Below are positions 35,183 to 45,800 of a stretch of 64,000 nucleotides of DNA, piece after piece. Where the stretch lies: the NCBI RefSeq assembly GCF_003073045.1, contig NC_037601.1:5177872-5241871 (forward strand). Direction: 5' to 3'. Made by a program: the position numbers and the translations under genes. Position 1 is the stretch's first letter. Every line of letters begins with the position of its first letter. The notes under the pieces are model-generated. The model had not been told where the DNA came from and did no database searches. It saw only the letters and a list, made by a program, of their open reading frames with translations. The DNA is from Pomacea canaliculata (Eukaryota; Mollusca; Gastropoda; Architaenioglossa; Ampullariidae).

Positions 35183-35300
35183 GAGCTTATGTGTGTTTCT
35201 GAAATATATCGATAAGCCAAGTGTTCATTAATTTGCTGTTGCTTGTCTTGAATTGTGGTTTCGTTGTGTTAAAGAGACAGTAGTTCTGTGAGGACAGCCC

Positions 35301-35306
35301 ATTAAA
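35301..35306 (+). terminator. Possible poly(A) signal ATTAAA
   Basis: The common variant signal ATTAAA lies about 120 bases after the stop codon of the receptor-like gene. No nearer AATAAA exists outside the coding region. Confidence 0.35.
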
Positions 35307-35404
35307 CTCTCCTTTACACGGGGAAATGCTCTTTAAAAATTCGTTATTGTTTGCTACTGTGACTGCTGATTTCGTCCCAGCTCCAGAAAGTTGTGTTATC
35401 TCTC

Positions 35405-35600
35405 TCTCTCGGGCGGTCCAGAGGCGTAACGGTGATCTAATACAATGAGGATTGGCTGTCCTGGGTTCAGCTTTCGTCTCGGGCAGGCCGTCCAATCACT
35501 CTGCATGTGGCATCTGTTTACAGGGCTGGCTGCCTCGTAATATAGCCTTAGTTGCTGGCTCGGCGTAAAACACCAGTCCCAACTCTCTCTCTCACACACA
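35405..35600 (+). repeat. SINE-like repeat, copy 1 (plus)
   Basis: Shares GGTTGGCTGTCCTGGGTTC-like, GTGGCATCTG and ATATAGCCTTAGTTGCTGG phrases with the reverse complement of 36670-36866, and ends in a CTCTCTCT/ACACAC tail immediately before the pogo-like element. The family name is unknown. A tRNA-related head is suggested by CCTGGGTTCAGC. Confidence 0.7.
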
Positions 35601-35608
35601 ATTATATA

Positions 35609-36489
35609 CAGTGATACCTCGGTTCTCGAACATAATTCGTTCCGGGAAGACGGTCGAGAACCAAATTGTTCGAGAACCGAAGCAATGAAACCCATAGGAA
35701 ATAATGGAAACTGGATTAATTCGTTCCAAGCCCCAGAAAATGCCTATTTACTGTCCTAATTTGTATATAATATGTAGAAAAACATGAGTCTCAACAAGAA
35801 ATAAGAAATAAAAATGTATTTATTAAAAAAAATACTAAAATAAAATAAAATGTACAGTACAGTACAGTACATTGTGTTTCATTTACTGTACCTGTACCAA
35901 ACTTTATGGCAGGAGGGAATGAATGTGGAGGGAGGAGGGAAGGGGGATGGTTATTGTTTTGAAGGGGAGTCCTCTTCAATAAAAACAGAGGATAACTGCT
36001 CTTCGGGTGTTTCTGTTCTCTGTATCTTCTGCTGAGGAGAATCAGAATCTTGCTCTGCAGTTGCTGGTCTGATTTCTTTACGGAAGAATTTATCAATTGT
36101 TTGCTGTTTTTTTTCTCTTTTGCAAAATTTTGAGGAAAGTGGACATAACATTGTCATTAAAAATGTTAACTGCTCTATTTGCTACCACTTTATCAGGGTG
36201 ATGTTGTTCAACAAAATTTGCGATTTCTGCCCATTTTGCACACATTTCGTGACTCTTTCCACAAAAACGTGACTCTCTCTCTCTGCACTCACACTGATGA
36301 CGCAAGCAAGGCGCGCTGGGCAGAATGAACGCCATTCGGCTCAACTCGACTCAACTCGGCTCATCTCGGACGTTCGGATGTTCGAGTTCCAAATATTTGT
36401 TCGGATTCCAAGACAAAATTTTCTCGAATTTCCTGGTCGAATACCGATTTGGTCGAAAGTCAAGGCGTTCGAGAACCGAGGTATCACTG
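35609..36489 (-). mobile_element. pogo/Tigger-like DNA transposon, deletion derivative
   Basis: Ends CAGTGATACCTCGGTTCTCG and its complement are inverted repeats flanked by TA (35607-35608 and 36490-36491), as in Tc1/mariner-pogo elements. At 881 bp it keeps only the 3' part of a transposase gene on the minus strand. It is bracketed by SINE-like repeats. Confidence 0.9.
35951..36344 (-). pseudogene. Tigger-like transposase C-terminal fragment, frameshifted
   Basis: Two overlapping minus frames. The first includes FVEQHHPDKVVANRAVNIFN and FLKILQKRKK, and the second KQQTIDKFFRKE and IQRTETPEEQ, as at the C-terminus of Tigger transposases. The switch of frame falls in a run of eight A on the coding strand, so a single-base slip is the likely lesion. 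The helix-turn-helix and catalytic domains are missing. Confidence 0.8.
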
Positions 36490-36529
36490 TATATATAATC
36501 TTCAAACTAGCTTTGTAAGCGAAGCCTGA

Positions 36530-36660
36530 AAATAGAAGTATATCGATGCCATCCTGTAAACAGATTTCCTGTGCTGAGAAAGTATGCCCGAAATGAGACC
36601 TGAATGCAATGCACTAGATCCTGAGTTGGTGACAAGCGTTTTCACCGTTACTACAGTGGA
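36530..36660 (-). repeat. SINE-like repeat, copy 3 (minus, partial)
   Basis: Diverged match to the neighbouring SINE-like repeat: CCTGTAAACAGAT, CCGAAATGAGACC and TTGGTGACAAGCG correspond to phrases in the other copies. Confidence 0.45.
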
Positions 36661-36669
36661 AACCCTTCC

Positions 36670-36866
36670 CCCTGTCTCATTCTCTCTCTCTCACAGACAG
36701 AGGATAATTTCTGTTTTACGCAGAACCAGCAACTAAGGCTATATATCAAGGCAAGGCACAAATGCCACCTGCAGAGAAAGATTAGCGTGTCCGAGATGAG
36801 AGCAGAACCCAGGACAGCCAACCCTCACTGTATTGGTGACAATCGCCAAGCGGTACACTACCGGAA
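36670..36866 (-). repeat. SINE-like repeat, copy 2 (minus)
   Basis: The reverse complement reads GAGGGTTGGCTGTCCTGGG, GGTGGCATTTG and ATATAGCCTTAGTTGCTGG in the same order as copy 1. Ends in GAGAGAGAGA. Confidence 0.7.
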
Positions 36867-38080
36867 AGGGAAAGAAAGAGTTGGTGGATTTTACGAAATT
36901 CCTTTTCTGTGAGGTCCAGTGAAACCACATTCCTTGCCTCTTCAACAACCCTTCCCCGCGACTGAAGGAAAACGCTAGTCGTTGTAACCACCAAACAAAA
37001 GGCTAAAATTCTCTCTCTTACTCTGTAGCTAACGCCGTTTTTCATGACTTCATGCTAACTTATTCTCCAACTCGCGTATGAGAATGATACACGAAAGCGC
37101 ATGTACAGATTCTCGCCAGAAAGAATCAATCTGCATCTCACTGCTTCGATTTCTCTCCAGAACCCCGCACTGTCACAAAAACATCTGGTTTTAGAGAAAA
37201 CTGAAAGGGTCTTTATTGCATGCAGTCTCAAAAACGTTTTGCTGGGACTATGTTACATTGTTTATTTAATCTTGATGCTTTAAACCGGAAAAAAAGTTAA
37301 AACAACTAAAAATAAAAGTACTACGTTTACTATTTTAAATCTGAGTCTTAATTCCAAAACAATGCAACGGGAAATATACTGGGAGAACGATAAAAGTTGA
37401 CACTAAAAAGAGTTGTGTAAAAGAAGAAATCGCAAAGAGAACTCTTATTTTCGTTGTCTTCAGCTCATTACCTTATTAGTAGCAAATAAGCACTACTTGT
37501 AATTAACCTTGTGGACTAATAAAGTTGTGTTGTATTGTATGACACTTGTAATTAGCGAATTTCTGCATGGTATTAATAAGTCTTTGAGATAGTTTGGCCT
37601 TGGTGTGAGTAACCACAGACTTCAAAGTCTGCCAAAGGGAGTTAACAAATAAGGACCGCAGCAAGCAATCATCTGCAGTTATTTCTTTCCGACGGCTCGC
37701 TCATAATTGTTTTCCTTACATATGCCCAAACAAATGCCCTATTGATATATATAAAGATTTTTGTCTCGAATTTTTAAGATTTTGATAAATTCTTCTAAAG
37801 CTGCATAAAAAGAATAGTAAATCTACAGAAACTAATTATTCGCCATTCTAGTGACTTTATCTGATCGCGAAAATGTAAATTTGATCTGATCGGATCATGC
37901 AAAACTAGTCAGTATGTATGAATATTCAGTTCAATACCTCTTCTGCATCAATATGACAATAGTATTGGTCATCACGAGCATCGTAGTGTTAATTCATCCA
38001 TAAACACTGTATTTACATAGTCTACCTTCGTGGTGGTCGCAGACGACAGTTGACGCGCATGAGCAATAAGACGAATGACA
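36867..38080. other. Intergenic stretch upstream of the zinc-finger gene
   Basis: AT-rich sequence with no recognisable coding region or transposon. Confidence 0.5.
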
Positions 38081-38092
38081 ACTTCCGGAAGT
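38081..38092. promoter_or_regulatory. Palindromic ETS site ACTTCCGGAAGT
   Basis: A perfect 12-bp palindrome with two opposed GGAA cores, the form bound by ETS factors such as GABP, common in promoters of TATA-less housekeeping genes. It lies about 550 bp upstream of the zinc-finger start codon, before a likely 5' untranslated intron. Promoter role is inferred. Confidence 0.45.
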
Positions 38093-38633
38093 GTATCAGG
38101 CTCGCCGACATCCAAGTACCAAAACAAAAGACGTTTCTAATGCAGCCATCGGTTTGTTACTTTTTTTTCCCCATCTTAACTTTTCATTATTTTTTTCTGT
38201 TTTCAAGTCACGTGCATTTTTTGCCGTTTTTTATTGCATTTTTCTCGTGTCGCATAAATAACTTAATATTCGTGCTAGTACATTGTTCACTTGTGTGTGA
38301 TTTCCTTCTGTAGTTTACTTATTAAGAGGCCTAAAGTGGGTGCAAGGAAAAAAAAATTCTTAGCGTTAGTGAAAAAAATCGTTTGTGAAGCGGTTTAAAA
38401 ACAGAAAATACATTATCAACATTCATTCATTGCACTCTCAAATAGAAAACTCGATTGTTGTAATAGGTTATTGGTTACTCTGATTATTCTGTGTTGATAT
38501 TTAGCGATAAACGCTTGTCCAACTGTGAACCCTGTGGTTTTTATTTTACTGCATGCGTTTCATAGTTCCAGTTTCAGTGATATTAACTAAATCACTTGGT
38601 TGGCTTTGTTTTCAGGCCACATTAGCAAGTAAA

Positions 38634-40475
38634 ATGCCGACAACTCCAGAATTTCCGAAAATGCAGGTGAAACTTTCAAATGTCTGCTGTGTGTGTCTGA
38701 CAAGCATCAAAATCAAACATAATGTGCCGAGGACATCTAAAGTAAAGCCTGCTGTTGTTTGTTCATCTCACTGTGTTCAATATTTTGAATGTGTACAGAG
38801 TTTTTTACAAGGTTTTATGCTGTGTGAACTCCTGCACATTCTTGAAGGAAGGCCTCTACCTTTCAGAATACAATCGACCCTTAACTCAAGAGACATACAA
38901 AAAGAGTACAGGGATAACTTGGGACCTGATCCAAAGCCTGATGAGAATCAATCAAAGGCAAATGATTTTGCAGCAGCATCTACATGTGATATAACAGACT
39001 CTAGCAGAAATTATTCAAAAAGCCATATGTTATTGAAGAAAAAAAGGCCATGGCCAAGTAACTTGAAGCATTCAGTAAAAACACTTCATGAAGCAGACCA
39101 TTTGTCAAAAACGCATTTCAAACCTCCCTTAAAAAAGAGAAAAATAGATCAAACAAATGTGTCTAAAAACATAGGGGAACACAAACAAAAAAGAATGAAG
39201 ATTGCCAGAAAGAACATGAGACAAAGAAAGTCAGTCAAAGAGAACCATAACAGGACAAAAAAAACGAGACAGAAAGATCTACCAGTTCCTGAAAGTGTTG
39301 TAGTTGAAAGCACAGACAGTGAAGGAAATCCTTGTACAAGGAAACTGTACAAGTGTCAAATGTGTCCCAAAACATTTATTCATAAATGCAACTTAAGGTA
39401 TCACATCAAGAGAATGCATTCAGGAGAAGACCCTGTCAAATGTGAGAGCTGCGGGCTTATGCTACAAGGATCGTATGATTTACTTCAACATACAAGAAGA
39501 GTGCATGAAAGTTACTTGGTATGTGACATTTGTGGAGCTCAGTTTACAACAAGCTGTGGACTTAAAAGTCATCTGGAGGCCCATGCAGGTGTCAAAAGTA
39601 ATTTTTGTGATATCTGTGGCAAAGGATTTGTGAGAAAAACTTCCCTCACCCAACACAGACTTCTTCACGTGGAAGGGAAGTCTTTTCTTTGTGATGTTTG
39701 CTCTCAGGCTTTCAAAACTCGATCCAGTCTGAGTGGTCACCTTTTGAATGTACATACTTGTGGGCCATACTTTGAAAACCGAGTCAAGAGTCTAGAGAAG
39801 ATGGGTTTTGTAATTGATAGAAACATAGTTGCTAGACATACCAGGCAGCTGTGTCTTAACTGTGGAGAGAAGTTGGAAGATGGTAAATGCCAGATGCATC
39901 CTGAAGTCGTGCAAGATTCCCTGTTCAAGTGTAGCAAGTGTGGTCCAGCTGAAAGAGATTTCAAAGACATTGTTGCCTTTGACATTCACATGAAGTGGCA
40001 TTATGAGAAGGTGTCCCATAGTGGAAGGAAGGCTGACTGTGGTTGGAAAACAGGTAGTGGTATGAAAGAAAAGCCTCTCGTATCTGGTGAGTTCAAATGT
40101 GATGTGTGCAGCAAGATCTTCAAGAGCAGGACATACCTTTGGGCTCACATGAACCAGCACAAAGACAAGAGATTCTCCTGTGATATTTGTGGGAGAAAGT
40201 TTACATACAAATGCAACCTTAAGTCACACCTTATCACACACCAAGAATCTCGACCGTTTGAATGTGATGTGTGCAACAAAGCTTTTAAAATGAAATCCCT
40301 CTTAGCATCTCATAAGATTCTCCATGGTGCACCTAGTCCTTTCAAGTGTGAAATCTGTGGCAAGGGTCTTACCAGAAAACAGAATTTAAAGAGTCACTAC
40401 AAAATTATGCATCCTGAAACACAGCAGAGGGCTTTCTTAGTGACAGCACAAAGTCGTAGTGAGGTCGACAGTTAA
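38634..40475 (+). CDS. C2H2 zinc-finger protein, ten fingers
   Basis: 613 residues from the ATG at 38634, uninterrupted to the stop. An upstream in-frame ATG (38553) is disfavoured because TTTGTTTTCAG just before 38616 looks like a splice acceptor, leaving MPTTPEF as the first codons after it. Domains: a Cys-rich N-terminus (CCVCL, then CSSHC, ECVQSF), a long Lys/Arg-rich linker with KKRKIDQ and KKKRPW nuclear-localisation patches, then fingers in two blocks. Fingers 1-5 begin YKCQMC, VKCESC, LVCDIC, NFCDIC and FLCDVC. A CLNCGEKLEDGKCQMH knuckle and a degenerate sixth (FKCSKCG) follow, then 7-10 (FKCDVC, FSCDIC, FECDVC, FKCEIC). Linkers are not the TGEKP type. Probable sequence-specific nuclear regulator; target unknown. 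The coding part is intronless, unlike its neighbours. Confidence 0.85.
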   Translation: MPTTPEFPKMQVKLSNVCCVCLTSIKIKHNVPRTSKVKPAVVCSSHCVQYFECVQSFLQGFMLCELLHILEGRPLPFRIQSTLNSRDIQKEYRDNLGPDPKPDENQSKANDFAAASTCDITDSSRNYSKSHMLLKKKRPWPSNLKHSVKTLHEADHLSKTHFKPPLKKRKIDQTNVSKNIGEHKQKRMKIARKNMRQRKSVKENHNRTKKTRQKDLPVPESVVVESTDSEGNPCTRKLYKCQMCPKTFIHKCNLRYHIKRMHSGEDPVKCESCGLMLQGSYDLLQHTRRVHESYLVCDICGAQFTTSCGLKSHLEAHAGVKSNFCDICGKGFVRKTSLTQHRLLHVEGKSFLCDVCSQAFKTRSSLSGHLLNVHTCGPYFENRVKSLEKMGFVIDRNIVARHTRQLCLNCGEKLEDGKCQMHPEVVQDSLFKCSKCGPAERDFKDIVAFDIHMKWHYEKVSHSGRKADCGWKTGSGMKEKPLVSGEFKCDVCSKIFKSRTYLWAHMNQHKDKRFSCDICGRKFTYKCNLKSHLITHQESRPFECDVCNKAFKMKSLLASHKILHGAPSPFKCEICGKGLTRKQNLKSHYKIMHPETQQRAFLVTAQSRSEVDS

Positions 40476-40770
40476 GCTTTCAACAGATCAACTTTCCTTC
40501 TGACAGTTAATTTATGCAGAAAATTTATTCTTTTTATATGAGGACATAAAACAGTCCTACAGGACAACTGGTACTGGTACTTATTTTTAACATACAAAAA
40601 ACATGCATTCTTCATGCTTTTCAAAACCACAAAATAAGTATATCGGTGCATCAATCATCATTGTGTAGAGTGCATGTAGGAAGTATGTAGCAGATCAGTT
40701 ATGACCTTTATCACAACTGGGCACCTGGAGTGTCACAGTTGCGAACATTCCTTGTCAAAGATTTCATATT

Positions 40771-40776
40771 ATTAAA
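40771..40776 (+). terminator. Possible poly(A) signal ATTAAA
   Basis: ATTAAA about 300 bases after the zinc-finger stop codon; candidate only. Confidence 0.3.
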
Positions 40777-41051
40777 ATAGTACAATGGCATTGTTCTTCG
40801 CACTTTTGTGCTAGTTTTTATTAATTAGATCATGACTTTGTTAATAATACTGTGAGGGATACTGTTGATGTATAACCCCACTTATTAGCAGGTTCTATAC
40901 ACTTAGCAACTACTTTGCAATGCAAATTAAGGTTCAGCAAATGAATATCAAGAGAAGTTCTACTTGCTGTCAGCAAGCAGATTATCACTTTAAATTTAAT
41001 GCTAGTTTTCTTTTGAGGAGAATCAACCAAATATTCTTACCTAAAATTTGA

Positions 41052-42047
41052 TAAAGCAACTGCCCGACTGTAGTTACTCTGTTGATTTCCCTGATTGCCA
41101 ACTTGACAAGCTCCAGAGAGCGTTGTATTCTGCAAGCATGTCTGATTGTGTCATACTACTTGTGCATGACCTGCACTGTCAGTTCAGGCTTGCATCTAAT
41201 TCAAGATTGTCATACTCTGTTATCGTGGTATTCACAGCCTTAATCTACTTGTCTGGCAAGTCAGTTTGCCCTGCCAGTTTTTTCACTGTCCCACATATTG
41301 GACTGAAGAGCTTCGGCATTGCTTACTCTTTCTGGCCCCAGCATTTGGAATGCACTACCTCTGTCTCCCCATACAGTAGAGACATTACATTCTTTCTTAC
41401 ATCTCATTCGCAAACACTTTATCAGTATACCCTTTTATTTTCTCCTTCTCTTCCTCTCTTTTCTTTCGTGTTCCTGGCAATGTTTCTTCTTCTTCTTCTT
41501 GTTCCTATCCGCCCCCAGTGGAGCATAGGGCTGCAACCACACCCCACAATCGGACCCGATTCTGGGCGTCCTTTTCTAGTTGGTACCTTGTCATGCCAGC
41601 TGTCTCCATCTCTCTTTGGACTGATCTCCTCCATGTCTGTCTGGGTCTCCCAACCCTGTGCCTCCTGTGGGTTCCAGCCCAAAGCTTGTCTTGTTATATT
41701 GTTGGCTGGCTTTCACAAGGTGTGACCAGTCCAGACCCACTTCCGCTTCTTGATGTCTTGGCTGGCAGGTTTTTGGTTGGTTCTCTCCCACAGGACTGTA
41801 TTGGAGATCTTCTTGGGCCATCTAATGTTGAGGATGTGGCGCAGACATCTGTTGACGAATGTCTGTATCTTGTTGGTGATGGCATTTGTCACACGCCATC
41901 TCAGATCCACGTTTACAGTGCATATCTATTCGTATCATTGCTGATTGTGATGCCCTTTGTCATACATCACTACTTACTGCACTTTATAGCTTGTAAAGTG
42001 CATCGAGCTTGCCTCCATGTGGGAAAATGTGCAATATAAATATTATT
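41052..42047 (+). mobile_element. CR1/L2-like LINE 3' portion, interrupted
   Basis: PDCQLDKLQRA (about 41094-41125) and SGPSIWNALPLSPHTVETLHSF (about 41330-41400) match the end of CR1/L2-like reverse transcriptases. The 3' tail at about 41985-42047 (TGTAAAGTGCATCGAGCTTG, then TATAAATATTATTATT) is typical of these elements. The middle, about 41487-41912, is another LINE in opposite orientation. Several frame breaks, so inactive. It lies between convergent genes. Confidence 0.75.
41487..41912 (-). mobile_element. RTE-like LINE 3' fragment nested in CR1-like element
   Basis: On the minus strand, adjacent frames read [20 protein letters not shown], then [12 protein letters not shown], then GWNPQEAQGWETQTDMEEI. 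This is the same C-terminal plan ([24 protein letters not shown]) as the intact LINE at 45-48 kb but clearly a different, older family. It ends in an (AAG)n tail at 41487-41501. Confidence 0.75.
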
Positions 42048-42059
42048 ATTATATCTTGA

Positions 42060-42678
42060 ACCAACAGAACTGTTCTTTATCCTCCAGTTTGCAAAATCAC
42101 ATCTACATGGATCTTATGCAAAGTCTGATGAAGACAAAATGTAGCTCTAGTATGGTTTAATATTTGTTTGGGTGTGTGTAGTGGGGAGAGGGGGAGTCAG
42201 AAGGGCATTTTCTCTCTCTCTTAGTAGATGTGTATCCAATGTAGCATCAGGAAAAAACAAGGTTTCTAGAACTTTACTTACACAGAATTTTCACTGAAAA
42301 GTTGTACTCAGTCAGACGTCTTCACTCATAAATTCCTTGGCAACTAATGAGAGTATGTTGAGTAAGAGGCATTAAACCATATGTAATTTAGCTTGTTTTG
42401 TATTTTGTCTAATATCTATTGTATTTATAAATGTACTTAAAGGCTTTCAGACTCTCCCTTTTTCACTCTTTTCAGTGACAATACATTCCTAACATTGCAG
42501 TGGAAATGATTGCATTTGTTTCATCTCAATAACATTTAAAGGCAAGTTCTATGCTAAAGATTAAATTCGTTGATCATTAATATCAAAAATATTTTTGATA
42601 TGTTTTTCATTCAAACTTTAATGTATTCTTCACCTGCAACAAACATCCTAACATAAAGAAAAAGGAAAATCTTTCAAA
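42060..42678. other. Gap between the convergent zinc-finger and POLR2C genes
   Basis: AT-rich sequence, nothing recognised. Confidence 0.5.
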
Positions 42679-42684
42679 TTTATT
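42679..42684 (-). terminator. Poly(A) signal AATAAA for POLR2C
   Basis: AATAAA on the minus strand about 125 bases downstream of the POLR2C stop codon. Confidence 0.5.
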
Positions 42685-42808
42685 GTTCATCAATTAAACT
42701 GCCATCAAAGGTCAATATGAAACTGTGGTAAATGGTGTTCACTGTCTTTTTGTCCTTGCTGACATGTAAAGAATACACATACAGTTTAGACCATAACGGA
42801 TCATGAAA

Positions 42809-45800
42809 TCAACTAATAGTGAGAACATCATTTTGAATCTCAATGCTGAGATTTGTTTGCAGATCACTCAATTTCTTTTTCAAGACACTAAGTGCTGAGA
42901 ATATAATACTTTCAGGTTTAAGAGATCCACAAGATTCAATGTTGAAGAAAAATTTGTTTGGTTTCCCATTAGGATCATACGGCGCCTCATCTGCAACATA
43001 CACCAAAAAGGGGTGGTTTTTTTTTTTGTTAATTATGCATAATGACACTGTCAAACAGACAAAAAATATTTTTTCGAGTGGTCCTTTATCTAAAATCAAA
43101 AACAACATAATCTTTACATTTTCCCATCTGTAACCAGAGGAATTTGTAACCCAAAACTTTCAAAGTAAAATAAATCTATAAGTGCCAAGATGTCTGTTAA
43201 CATACATTGATCACTTTCCGGATCAAGCTCAGAGAATTCACTTCTTGGCCTGCAAAAAAAATAACATTAGACTTATTTAATGACATAAAAAATGCAGTTT
43301 TGCTTCAGAAAGTCTATAAAAAGTGCAAATCATACACCATTTTATATCTGTAGTAAAAATCTACTATTATATTAGAAATCACCACTCAAGGAAATTATAC
43401 ATTTTGTAATAATCAAAGTTTTAAAGTATCAACGGCATAAAGCTAAATTCCTACAAATCAAACTTTTCTTGCAAAGTCTAATTAATACACAACTGGCACT
43501 CACCACTCCTCTGGTTTGGGATATGTGGTGTGTCGAAAAGCATTGTCTGGATCATACTCAAATGGGACACCAGTTGTTGGATTCCATTTAGCATGCTCTT
43601 TAGCAAAACCTTTCCTGGCAAAAGCTCGAATTTTCAGCTCTTGACCTTTTCTCAATTTGCATATAAGGATATCTGTGCATGACAATTAAAAAACAGCAAG
43701 TGAATTTCCTTTGAATGTCAAAATACACTTACACCTAAATAAAGATGAAAAAAAGTTTATAAAAAGCGGGGAGGTGAGAATCCAAAAGCAAGGCATAACT
43801 GCTTCTTTATGTGAGTTCTGCATGTCATCTTGAATTCAGATCAGGTGCCACCACTTTTTGTTTAGACTGTTCCTGTACTCAAGCATTATCCTCAACAAAG
43901 TCCTCAGTATCTTCTGCTCAAAGCAGTAGAAAAAGGAAGTAGGGAGAAGTTCACACCACCAACTAAAATAAAATAATCCCAAAGTGGCAGTCAACTGTAA
44001 CTGAGACTCACTATGTCTTAAGGCACAGAATATAAAAGACCCCAACCCTTACTTTCTGCCAATCCTTCACTCAGACTGCACTTACTAACCACATGCATGC
44101 AGAATTCATCTCTTACCACCAAACTATTAAAAAGCTTAGGACATGGCACCCATTTGAAAGACGATACATGTCAGCATATAAATTACACTACAATGTTCTT
44201 ACCATCTGCATCTTCATATTCACTGGCTTCTTGGTGCCTTCGTGATGTAACCTGTTGTTGAACATCAGAATTTACTCACTGGATTAAAGGCTAAAATGGC
44301 ATCTTTTACTATAGACCATCCCCGAAGATAATAGCATAAAATTACATACCCTTCTTTGAATGTATACTACACAATGTAAACATTTTATAACAAGAGTGTT
44401 AGCTCCTCCACACAAAACTACTATTTCCAATTCCTACATTATAACCAAACCTGATGAAGTGCAAACATAAAAAGAATAATTACTGGAATGACTTTGGGAT
44501 TACTTGAGATGAGGTCTGCACTTGTGACATGACGGGTCTGGTCATCTGAGCATCTCACATCAAGTGTGAACTCAACTGAACACTCTGCACAGAACTCCTC
44601 ACAAGTGCAATCCTAGAACAAAAACATGTTCAAACAATTTGCTACATTACCTGTAATGTACATAAATGATGAAAAGTGATTTTATATAGAAAGTAATATC
44701 ATATGCAAGATGATTATATTGATCCTTCAAAAGTTAAATACAGCTTAAATGCCAAGACTTTTATTAACAATGAAAAGCACCAACAGTTTTCAAAGAATAA
44801 TAGACATATTCTATATACTGAATGACTTGCTAAAGTGATTTTTAAAGCTTAAATGCTTTAAATGTTACTAATAAATCACAGATTAATTTTTCTCAGCAGG
44901 GAAGTACACATGTTTTCCATAAACACAAACATGAAAAATATCTCCATACTCTTGCATACTGCATTTTGTCAACAACTTCATCACTTGTCAATGGGATAAG
45001 TCCAAGTCGATGAGAAATAAACTCATCAAACAGCACAGAAGAGTTTGCTTCAAACTGTACCCAGTCAATAGCTGCACAATAAGGAATACTTGGAATGTTA
45101 AACCAATTCAAAGAAAATAACATCAATGTGAGGGATAATTGTTAAGTGTCAGTAATATACCAAACAGTTTGTTTGCAATGCCGACTCAAATCGCCATATA
45201 AAATAAGGATTAACTGAATCAGTCTATCTATCTATTCCTCTTCGTGCATCAGGTTGCACATAAGGCCTCAACCAGAGTCCGCCACCGATGTCGATCGGCT
45301 GAAACCCGCTCTAGGTGACCCCATGTCCAGCCCTTTCCCTTCATCTCCCTTTCCACTGTTCTTCTCCAAGTTTCCTTTGGGCGGCCTCGTTTTCTTCGGC
45401 CGTCTGGAGTCCATCGTAGGGCGACTCTGGAAAGGTCTGCTGTCTGCTGGCGGAGCACATGTCCAATCCATCGCCAACGCCTTCGTTGAACCTGCGTGGT
45501 GATGGACTCGGTTTCAGTTCTTCGGTGGAGTTCTTCGTTGGTGATGGTGTTTGGCCAAAAGATGTTAAGTATGCGCCTGAGGCATCTGTTTTGGAAGACG
45601 TCAAGCTTGTTACTGATGGTTTTGGTCATCTTCCAAGATTCTGATCCGTAAAGGAGGGTGCTGATCACATTTGACTTGAAGATTCTCAGCTTGATCTTCT
45701 GGCTGATGTTTTTTGCCTTCCATGTGCTCCTGAGTGAGGCGAAGGCCTGGCTGGCTTTCGCCAGTCGGGCTCGAATCTCCACCTCCGCATCCCCGGTGTT

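Noticed and set aside
38553-38633. Upstream ATG of the zinc-finger frame
   Set aside because: The segment crosses a strong acceptor-like TTTGTTTTCAG, so it is more likely intron; the ATG at 38634 is preferred.
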